Assembly: GCF_023159225.1 (NCBI RefSeq)
Contig: NC_063174.1
Span: 43,144,191-43,208,190, forward strand
Source: Perognathus longimembris pacificus
Taxonomy: Eukaryota > Chordata > Mammalia > Rodentia > Heteromyidae
Direction: 5' to 3'
Length of the DNA stretch: 64,000 nucleotides
Part shown: positions 1-10,100 of the stretch, one piece after another
How the letters are laid out: each line of letters begins with the position of its first letter
How positions within the stretch are numbered: the first letter of the stretch is position 1
Made by a program: the position numbers and the translations under genes
Notes under the pieces: generated by a model
Told to the model about the DNA's origin: nothing
Databases searched by the model: none
The model's input: the letters and a program-made list of their open reading frames with translations, nothing else

Positions 1-651
1 TCCAGCCAATCCCCACAGAATCCTAGCTGGAAGTCTAATTTAGCATAGCAAGCCCTCCTTGATGTCAGTGGTGTGGAAGTGACTGGGGTTGGGGACATGG
101 CGCTGGGGAGAGGATAGGCAATCTGCTAGAATCTGTTGCTGGCTTGGCTCTACCATTTCATAGATTTACTTACATTCAGCTAAAACAATACCCCCAAGAG
201 CCTTTCCATAAAAGTAACCACAATGTACATACTTTGGACTGTATAGCCTTGCACAAGGAATGTTGTTTGCACACGTGTGTGTAGACAGGCTCATACAGTG
301 GGTCTGGCAGGCTGGGGAAAGTATGCATCACAAATCCATTGGCTTATGGCACACACTGCTGGGTAACTTCCTTAGCATATGAACCTAAGATCAGATCTGC
401 CATGCTCAGGACCACCTTCCTGGGGGAGGGAGCTGCCTTATTCCCTGTTGCCTGGTCCTCCCAGACTCAACCTAGGCCTAGTTTAGGCACATAACAAAAT
501 TCAGAGCCCTGAAGTGGTTAAAATTGTGCCACCTGGCTTTTAACCTTCTATTATGGAGACCAGAGGTGATGCAGTTGTCAAAACAAAAACAAAGCAGACT
601 GGCCCAGATGCAGGTTGCCTTGTAAGCCCTGAATATTTGCCACTGGCTGGT

Positions 652-667
652 GGGGGGGGGGGGGGGG
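652..667 (+). repeat. Poly-G run (16 G)
   Basis: An uninterrupted run of sixteen G. It is likely to be length-variable and prone to sequencing error. Confidence 0.9.
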
Positions 668-1028
668 CGGTGAGTCACCTGATGTTGAGACCTAGCAAGG
701 GTTAAGAAGGGGCTACCTCAGGTCAACTAGAAGGCTAGCTCTGAGTCAGCCTGTTTGACAACTAGTCACTTGCCCAAAAGGATTTAGTCATGGGAAAGAC
801 CTAAGAGTTTAAGTAGAGTCTGTTCTCTCCCCAGCTGCCTGATGAGGATCTAAGCCTTAAGGTTGTAGGGGATGGGACAGAAAGGCAGAGTTCCCTATGA
901 AACACATGACCCGTTTGACCCCAGATCGTCACCCTACTGAGCTGTCCTCTGGCTGACCCTTGCTTACAAGTTTAATTTTGCACATTTGCTTAGGAGAGCC
1001 AGTGTTGGAATCCAGGGACCACAGGCAG

Positions 1029-1041
1029 TGCCCCCTAGTGG
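1029..1041 (-). promoter_or_regulatory. Candidate CTCF binding site
   Basis: Read on the minus strand the bases are CCACTAGGGGGCA, an excellent fit to the core of the vertebrate CTCF motif. It lies between ANGEL1 and the neighbouring gene on the left, in a SINE-poor stretch, and could act as a loop anchor or boundary. The motif is seen directly; occupancy is inference. Confidence 0.55.
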
Positions 1042-1609
1042 AAAGTGGAGGTGGTCTCTCCCACCCTAGGAAAAGGGAAGCTGCACCATGCCTTATAGAA
1101 CCCACCCAAACCACTAAGTATCTACACCAGGCCAGGTACTGGAAAGAAAAGGTGAACAAAAACAATCTAATTGTAGCCGACAGTTCCTAGGGCATGAGCT
1201 ACATGTAGGGCATCTGCCTACAAGATGCCTGTGTCTCCCCTCACTGTGTTGAGAAAGCTGAGGTTGGCAAGAAATGCAGACTCTCCGTATGTCTCAGGGA
1301 TTTGTGTTCTCAGGCAAGGGTGCTCTCTGAACAGCACCTGCCCTGCATCTGGCTGTACTGGTATGACAGTGAAACAGAAGCAACAAAGTGCTGTGTGCAT
1401 TTTCAGCTGCTGAGACAACCAAGGGGATCCTATCTATTAGGGAAAGGGTTTCAAATTCTCCCCAGGCCATGGGTTCAACCATCCATCCAGGTTGGATGGG
1501 GACCACTATTCACTCCCGACTCCTACCATAATTAATACTCTAAGATTCATAGCATCCCTTTCTTCCACAAACAGCAGATCTGAAAATTCCTCAGAAGCTG
1601 GAGTCTGAC

Positions 1610-1690
1610 TTTAATTTCCACTTCACTAAGGGTGTAAGGTGAAGCACAAAGGGATTAAGTAACTTACCTAGTCACCAATGTGGCCAAGAT
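1610..1690 (-). mobile_element. MIR SINE remnant
   Basis: The stretch 'aagggattaagtaacttacc' and its flank match the reverse complement of the MIR core ('GGTAAGTTACTTAA'-like). Old and diverged. Confidence 0.45.
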
Positions 1691-2464
1691 GAGAAATGCC
1701 ATCCTAAACCCTGGCTTTGTTTTCCTTCTACATCAGGGGATCCCAACCAAGGACGGAGGATGGAAGTGAGTGCAGTATAAATAACTTAGGTCCCAGAGAC
1801 TGATTCAGAGGCTGGACCTGGAGGCTGGCAATCTGCTTGGGTAAGACAGAAAGCCACACTTCACTTCACAAGGCTTTGACTGGGCTAACTGCACAGAGGC
1901 TGGAGGACAGAAGTACCGCAGTTATGCTCGATGAGGAAGAAGTGTTTCCAGCAACAGATGGCCCCTGCTCAGCCTTGGCTCTGGAATGCAGAGACATGAT
2001 CAAAAATAGACACTCAGCAAGAGGCATCTGCCATACACATCATGCTTCACACAACTGCTGTAGCTCTGACCAGAAAAAAAAACCTCACCCCCTTTTCTGC
2101 ACAGGCCTTTGTGTAATGCAATGTGAGCTAGAGGAGGCATGGAGCACAGATGGAATCAGAACAAAAAACAGCGGCTAACTAGAGCCATTACCACCTAATA
2201 TGCTGGGGGACAGAGAAGGCAGAAGAACTGGGGTGGAAGGACCGGAGGCTCCACTCAAGCCCCTCCTCCTGGGCCTCAGCACAGAGGGTTAATAGTGTCA
2301 AGAAATTTTCTGGTTCTAGATTTCGATCTTGAGACAACATACTCCTCACCCTAAGATCAGGCTCCTCAGTCTCTTTTCCTTTGCTTACTTCATCTGCCAG
2401 CTCTTTCTCAACCCCTTTCAGGGTCTTAATAAAAAGACCAACAATAGTGGGGGGAAAGTAAACC

Positions 2465-2470
2465 TTTATT
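2465..2470 (-). terminator. ANGEL1: Candidate polyadenylation signal of ANGEL1
   Basis: A canonical AATAAA on the minus strand, followed after about 20-30 nt by a T-rich stretch that could serve as the downstream element. It is about 1.9 kb after the stop codon. Earlier cleavage with a variant signal cannot be excluded. Confidence 0.4.
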
Positions 2471-3950
2471 TGGAAAAAGCTGTTCCAGTTATGCAGGCTG
2501 CAGAGTGCAGTTTAAATGACCATTTTAGTAAAACCCCCATTTCTTTTCTAAAACACAAACAAGAAAACAAGGAAAAAATAACCTGTCAGCTCTGGCCCCC
2601 TGCCATCTTTAACCATTTGAAACTACATTTTCTGGCAGACAGTGATAGGTCCTCATCCTAGGAACCAACAGGACACTGTCTTGAGACTATCTCAGGAGGT
2701 ACCCGGGGGGGACAGTGAACAGTGGGATGTGTACAGACAGGCCTGGGGCTCAGACAGGCACATGCCTAAAACCTAGGAAACAAAGCTTAAAAAATGCACA
2801 GAAAATGAAATTCTCCAGAACTTAGGCATGGAGAGCTTTATAGGCAGGAACACAGCAGCAGAAGTCAGCTGGCTCTTTGGCTTTCGAATAAAGAACATTA
2901 ACTTCTGGCCCACTGTCCTTGACTCCAGCCTCCTGGCCACTCTCCCCAGTCTCATGCTGGAGGCAGAGAAGAGCAACTGGAAGTCAAACAGGGCCAGAAG
3001 CTACACTGGGTTAAGGGAGCTGCGGGAGAGGCTTCCCCGACACTCTAGGCCGTACCCCAGCAATATGAGTAAGGCATGCAGGTGATATTGTGTGCCTGAG
3101 GGGGTTCCTGAGAGGGTCAGGAGATCCTGTTTTAGGGGGTGGGGAAATAGAGGCAACAAGCACAAAGCTCTTGCTGGACAGAGACAACCCTCAAGTGCTG
3201 CCATCCAGTGCTGCTCCAAGTCAGCTTTTTGCCAGAATGGTTTGGCTTGAGTGGAACAGCATTTTTTTTTTCTATACAGAAAATCAGAGGGAATGGGGGT
3301 GAGGCGGCAGCAAAAGTAAAAAGTAGTGGGAGAGAAACAGAAAACTCTTTCCTGTGTGTGTAGAGGAAAGAGAACAGCGAGGGCCTGAGTCCTGGCTCAG
3401 ATTATCAGTGGAACCTACCTGCTCTTTCCTACTGGAATTCCTACTCTTGCCCCATTCTGCAAAGTCCAGTGAGACCAGTTTCCTGAAGGCCCTTTCTCCT
3501 TATCCTTATACAAGGTTTTAAAACTTCACACCACTACCCCAGTCCACTGTACCCCGCACAAGGCTTCAAACTTCTGCTTCCCTCAGGGAAGTGTGGGGAA
3601 ATGGACAATTCCTGAAAAACTGTCAGGTGGGTGGGAGGCTCGGATGTGAAGGTACAGAACCTACTGGACGGGTAGTGCACCGCCCATCTGCTACCTCAGA
3701 CCATGCAGCCCACTTATTCCCAGAGCACAGACAATACGTGTGCCTGGCTGGCAGGATGGAACTAATGAAACACGGAAGATAAAGAGAAGGTTCCACAACC
3801 TGACTGCCATCTGGCAGCCCACAGCCACTGGATCATCCTCTCAACCAGCCCCTACCCCACAGCCCCAATGTGGAAAGAGGGCAGGGCAGAGACAAGCCCA
3901 TGCTGAGCAGTCCCACCCCAAGAAGACACACGCATCTCACACATGCGTCT

Positions 3951-3987
3951 CACATACACACACACGCACACATACACACACACACAA
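3951..3987 (+). repeat. (CA)n microsatellite in the ANGEL1 3'UTR
   Basis: An interrupted CA repeat. In the ANGEL1 transcript it reads as a (UG)n tract, a possible landing site for GU-binding proteins such as CELF or TDP-43 (inference). Confidence 0.8.
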
Positions 3988-4367
3988 TCTCACATGTGCA
4001 TGCCTGGCAAGAGGGCTGTGCCCAGTGGTTACCACCAAGAAAAGGCCTGAAAGCAAATAACCAGTGAGATCGATAGCTCCCACAACCCTGGTAATTCAAA
4101 ATCAAGGGGGAGCGCTGGGTACATGGAAGGAAGAGGGATCCCCTCCCGCCTCTCCCAGGGCCACTGAGCATGTGGCACAGGATTGGGAAGAGGTGTGGGC
4201 CAGGCAAGGACCACAGGCAGAGAGCGTGGACAAGCCTGGAGAGTCTAACCACGGGTGGGCAGAAGGGAACAGGGGGAAGGGATGAAGATTCCACAGCTCG
4301 GAGCGTTTGTACAGTTGCTGATCCACTGAGCTCTTCCAGAAGAGAAGCTCTCTTCTCTAGGGGGCCA

Positions 4368-4528
4368 TCACGGGGCGGTGATCTCCATGCCAAAGCTGGC
4401 CAGTAGGCAGAGATGGTCTGAAGAGCAGAAAGGGTTGGGCAAGCCATTGGCAGCCCAGAGAATCTCTTCAGAGAGTAGGGAGAGTCGGCCCAGTAGCTTG
4501 AGAGTTCCATCTCGATACAGCCTGTCAC
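4368..4528 (-). CDS. ANGEL1: ANGEL1 coding exon 10 (C terminus and stop)
   Basis: The acceptor CAG|GTG at 4529 continues phase 1 from exon 9 and ends with TGA at 4370-4368. It encodes the last strand-helix elements of the EEP domain, including the catalytic S-D-H (residues 652-654), and finishes ...GMEITAP. Confidence 0.95.
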
Positions 4529-7155
4529 CTGAGGCATAGAAAAGAAGCCAGTAGGTAGAGTAGTCCCAGCCGTGCTGCCTGGCGGGCGGGGGTAAGGACC
4601 CAGGTGACTGACACCTTAAGTAGGTAGCATCCCTTTGGCTGTTCCCTCACCTCCTCCTGAGGTTCTGGGAAAGGAGGCTTCATTTCCTCAGAGTCCCAGC
4701 ACTATGATTACAATTAGTGAAGATGGATGTGTGCAGAGGGTCTGTGGCAAAATGGACACAGAGCTAGCAGCACAAGATCTTTTGACTTTCCAAGAAAAGC
4801 AGAAATGCAGACTTCATGCATAAAATCTGACTTTAAACATCGGTAATCAATGCAAACTTTCTTAAAACATACCTTAAACAAAATAGGCATGGGGCTGCTG
4901 AACCCTTCACTGTCACTTCTGATATGGGGAGAGGAGAAAGAAAATGGTTGGACTTTCTCAACTGCTGCTCCTGAACATGTCTAGGTGCCGCCTGGCGCTG
5001 TTTTTACTTCTGAAATAGGGATGGTGAACAACTATCCCACCCACCACTGATGCTGCCAGGATGAAGGCAGAGGCAAGGGGCTGGGAATATGGCCTAGTAG
5101 CAAGAATGCTTGCCTCGTATACATAAAGCCCTGGGTTCAATTCCCCAGCACCACATATATAGAAAAGGCCAGAAGTGGTGCTGTGGCTCAAGTGGCAGAG
5201 TGCTAGCCTTGAGCAAAAAGAAGCCCGGGACAGTGCTCAGGCCCTGAGTCCAAGCCCCAGGACTGGCCAAAAAAAAAAAAAAACAAAAACAAAAGAAGGA
5301 GGAGGCAAAGGCGAGCAGTGGTCCATGGGGAGAATGGTGATGACAAGCAGGGCCAGGCTGGCATGATATGTTCCTTTGCTGTTCAGGTCTCTGCCGTCCA
5401 ATCCAGGCCACCAAAGGCCTGACCTACCATCAGCCGTTCTTGAGGACCCCCAGGGTGGCTTCTATGAACCCTGGGTCCACCAGGCTTACCAGTTCTGTTC
5501 TCATTCTCACAGCACTCAGCTGAGAAAAAGATGTAATCCACTGTCGTCCCAAGGCCTAACGGCATTGTGGTGACTTCTGGGCGGCCATGCTGGGGCAGGA
5601 AGTGGGTATATACTGAGGTCAGGTGGAGGCAGTGCTGGATAGTGCCTACAATCCTACGAAGTTAGAGAAGGAGATGTCAGCCAACAACATTTTCCCCAGG
5701 TCATTTTCTCTGGGGATTTTATGAGTATTTTTTTTTTAAAGAATGATTCCAAATGGCTCAATTTCAGCAAATTTCTTCCCTGCCTAATAAGAGGGAAGCA
5801 GTGTTGGCTAAAATTAGCCCAGAAATGGGCACACTGATGTTCAGACCCCCTGACATTCCTCATCCCCATTCTCAATTCACATAATAAAGCATACTCAGTG
5901 TACTCCTGTCCACGAGCTCACTGCCCCCATCCCCAGGAAGGAATATACGGGCCTTCCATCCTCAAGAATATGGGTAGACCATCTTGGCTTTTGTATGTAT
6001 ACTCATTTGCTCCTGGATAAGCTAATTAGAGGAAAAGAGAGTTTAACAAAAGTGTTCCTTTCAAATCAGCCTCAAGATGGCTAATGGTAATCCCTTATAT
6101 CCAGGCAAGGGCTGAACTGAAGACTGAAAAGAAATGGAGGAAAGTTCACCTGGGGAAGACAGGTTCCAGCTCCGATGTGTTTTCCTCAAGGAAAGATTCA
6201 GCCCAACCAGCAGGTCGCTCTGTATAGGACCAGAGGTAAATAATAATAATAATGATGATGATAATAATAATACTTTTACCATCCATACAGAGTGAAGCAG
6301 AAAAAAACTTTTATCATCCACACAGTTAGAACCTTTCACCTTGAAATCCCTCTCAGATCCTTGACTATATTGCTCCAGAAAGATCTGGAAGGGGAAAGGG
6401 AAAGAGCAACAGTGAGAAAGAGAAGAAGAAAAAACTATGAATCAAAGTCAAGACTTAGCCTGCGGGGCTGGGAATATGGCCTAGAGGTAAAGTGCTCGTC
6501 TCATATACATGAAGCCCTGGGTTCGATTCCTCAGCACCACATATATAGAAAAGGCTGGAAGTGGCGCTGTGGCTCAAGTGGCAGGGTGCTAGCCTTGAGC
6601 AAAAAAAATCCAGGGTCAGTGCTCAGACCCTGAGTTCAAGCCCCAGACTGGCAAGAAATCAAAAAACAAACAAACAAAGACTTAGCCTGCAAACACAGAC
6701 ACTGCCTTCCTTGGCTCGGCACTTTATTTTATTTAAAGAACAGGTCACACAAAGCTGAGGTATAATCCTATAATCCCAGCACTTGAGAAGTTGAGGCTGA
6801 GACCCTGCCTCAAGAAAATTAAGAAGAAGAAAAGAAAAAGTCACTGAGTCACAGAATAAAAAAATCAAAATACAGGAGGAAAAAAATCAGCGATATTTTC
6901 TTCCCATTTGCCACTTACTTCAACTCTCCAGAGGTAACCAATGTTACCAAGATCCTCATGCATGTGGGCTGGGAATATGGCCTAGTGGCAAAAAGTGCTT
7001 GCCTTGTATACATGAAGCCCTGGGTTTGATTCCCCAGCACCACATATATAGAAAACGGCCAGAAGTGGCGCTGTGGCTCAAGTGGAAGAGTGCTAGCCTT
7101 GAGCAAAAAGAAGCCAGGGACAGTGCTCAGGCCCTGAGTCCAAGCCCTAGGAATG

Positions 7156-7188
<33 letters not shown>

Positions 7189-10100
7189 TCCTCATGCATT
7201 CCTTTACAAGTGTTTTTTAAAAATTTTTTATTACAAACCACTCATGGTATCAATAGATAGATATAAATTGATCTATGTGTATGCATATGTATATTGTATA
7301 CAAATATAAACAAGATGTACATATGTATGTTCACTATCTACACATACAAAGAAAAAAAATATACAAATTACCAACAGACAAGACATTACTACACATCCTA
7401 CTGACATACAGAATAACAAAGATCAACACTGACCAACCTTTAAGATGGACTAAGAAAAAGAACACTCAAATTATCAAAATCACTGGGTACCAGTGGCGCA
7501 CATGTGTAATCCTAGTTACTCAGGAGGCTGAGATCTGAGGTTCTTAATTCGAAGCCCGTGAGACTCTTATCTCCAATTAACTACTCAAAAAACAGTAATG
7601 GCACTGTAGTTCAATTGGTAGAGCCCTATTCTTGAGCACCCAGGCCCTGAGTTCAAGCCTCACAATTATTAAAATCAGGAATGAAAGAGGAGCCATCACT
7701 ACCAACCACAGAGGAAAAAGAAATATTTAAGCAAATATTATAAACAAATGTATATAAGTAAATTAGATAATTTGGACAAAATGGACAATTCCTAGAAAGC
7801 ATAACCTTTGTAAACTGACTTAACAAGAAACATAAATCTGATTAAGCCTATAACATGTAAACAGATCAAATCAATACCTTAAAATATTCCCACAAAGAAA
7901 AATTCAGGTTTAGGTGGCTTTATTGGTGAATTCCACCTAACACTAAGATATATAAAACCTTCACAGACGAGATCGGGCGCATTCAGGGAATTTTATGCCT
8001 CTATCAGAAAGAATGACATTGCCCCATTTGTAAGGAAATGGAAGGACTTGGAAAAAATTATACTAAGTGAAGTGAGCCAGACCCAAAGAAACATGGACTC
8101 TATGGTCTCCCTTATTGGGAATAATTAGTACAGGTTTAGGCAAGTCATAGCAGAGCATCACAAGGCCCAGTAGCTATACCCTTATGAACACATAAGATGA
8201 TGCTAAGTGAAATGAACTCCATGTTATGGAAACAATTGTTATATCACAGTTGTAACTACTTTCAACATCCTATGTGTATCTGTTGCTTCTATTATTGATG
8301 ATGTTCTTGTATCACATTCCTGTGGTTGTACCTACACTATCTCTGTAATCTTATCTGAGTATATTGGAAACCGTGTATACTGGTATTGGAAGTAGGAAAT
8401 TGAAAGGGAATACCAAAATTGAGAGATACAGGGTAAAAAAAGACAAACAACTACACAAGCAATACTTGCAAAACTGGTGAAAGTGAACTGAACACCTCAG
8501 GGGAGGAAAGGGAAAGGGGGAGGTGGGAGGGGGGTATGAGGGACAAGGTAACAAACAGTACAAGAAATGTATCCAATGCCTAACATATGAAACTGTAACC
8601 TCTCTGTACATCAGTTTGATAATAAAAATTTGAAAAAAAAATATTCCCACAAAGAAAAATTCAGGTTTAGGTGGCTTTATTGGTGAATTCCACCGAACAC
8701 TTAAAAGAAGATATATAAAACCTTCACAGACGAGATCGGGCGCGTTCAGGGAATTTTATGCCTCTATCAGAAAGAATGACATTGCCCCATTTGTAAGGAA
8801 ATGGAAGGACTTGGAAAAAATTATACTAAATGAAGTGAGCCAGACCCAAAGAAACATGGATTCTATGGTCTCCCTTACTGGGAATAATTAGTACAGGTTT
8901 AGGCAAGTCATAGCAGAGCATCACAAGAGCCCAATAGCTATACCCTTATGAACACATAAGATGATGCTAAGTGAAATGAACTCCATGTTATGGAAACAAT
9001 TGTTATATCACAGTTGTAACTACTTTCACAGTCCCATCTGTATCTGTAGCTTCTATTATTGATGATGTTCTTGTATCACCTTCCAGTGGTTGTACCTACA
9101 CTATCTCTGTAATCTTATCTGAGTATATTGGAAACCATGCACACTGGTATTAGAAGTAGGAAATTGAAAGGGAATACCAAAATTGAGAGATACAGGGTAA
9201 AAAAAGACAAACAACTACACAAGCAATACTTGCAAAACTGGTGAAAGTGAACTGAACACCTCAGGGGAGGAAAGGGAAAGGGGGAGGTGGGAAGGGGGTA
9301 TGTGGGACAAGGTAACAAACAGTACAAGAAATGTATCCAATGCCTAACGTATGAAACTGTAACCTCTCTGTACATCAGTTTGATAATAAAAATTTGAAAA
9401 AAAAACAACAAAAAACCTTCACAGAAACTTCCAGGGCCTAAGAAGCAGCATTTTGCAACTCATTTTATGAGGTCAATATTACCAGAACCAAAACAAAATA
9501 AATACATCACTAAGAAAACTACAGGTTAAGTATATCTTATGAATCTAGACACAAAAATTCCTCATTAAAATACTAGAAAACCAAATCAGACAAAACATAA
9601 AAATGATTATATAGTGTGATCACATTAAGATTTGTTCCAGGAAAATAAGGTTAATACATCATTATTAATATTTAAGCACAAAACCTATGTGATTATCTCC
9701 ACAGATACAGAAAAGACATTTAGCAAATTCCAACAACCTCTGATATTAAGGGTAACAAAGATAGAAGATTCTCCAATGTTATAATGAAGAGAATCTATGG
9801 AAAAAAAACCATAGCTAATGTACTTAATGGTGAATGGCTGAGGGTTTCACCTGATGGGGAAGTCTGTTTACCACTTCTAGGAAACACTTTAACAAAAGTT
9901 CTAGTGAGGTAATTATGGAAGAAGAAATAAAAGGCATCCACATTAGAATTATAGAGTAATACTATTTCTGCAACTGACATGATTAACCTGCAAATGATAT
10001 AATCTAATACACAGAAAATATTAAGAAAACCACTAAAAACTACTAGAATACTATAGAGTATGATAGTACAGAATGATGCTGGACATAATATCAATATACA

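Larger units (their letters stand above)
1..2445. other. Intergenic DNA downstream of ANGEL1
   Basis: No exon-like open frame with splice signals and no recognisable protein is visible here on either strand. The stretch is nearly free of the rodent SINEs that fill the rest of the window. It holds a run of 16 G at 652-667, a CTCF-like site near 1035 and a MIR remnant near 1650. In other mammals the next gene on this side is VASH1, but none of its coding sequence is seen here. Confidence 0.6.
2450..4367 (-). other. ANGEL1: ANGEL1 3' untranslated region
   Basis: This is the sequence after the ANGEL1 stop codon, read on the minus strand. It has no splice-supported coding potential. The far limit is set by the first well-placed AATAAA on the minus strand (2465-2470). 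It contains a (CA)n tract and no recent SINE. The length (about 1.9 kb) is an estimate. Confidence 0.45.
7884..9404 (+). repeat. Tandem duplication, unit about 757-764 bp
   Basis: Unit 1 (7884-8640) and unit 2 (8641-9404) each hold about 85 bp of old L1 ORF2 followed by the same 5'-truncated L1 3' end. They differ by scattered substitutions and a small indel in the leading segment. The joint falls where the A tail of unit 1 meets 'atattcccac' of unit 2. Confidence 0.9.

Noticed and set aside
7964..7988. Possible 5S rRNA gene
   Set aside because: Only 25 nt of 5S sequence are present, at the edge of an L1 insertion; no internal control region or terminator.
8351..9411. Two nearly identical 98-99 residue minus-strand frames
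   Set aside because: They are antisense translations of the duplicated L1 3'UTR.
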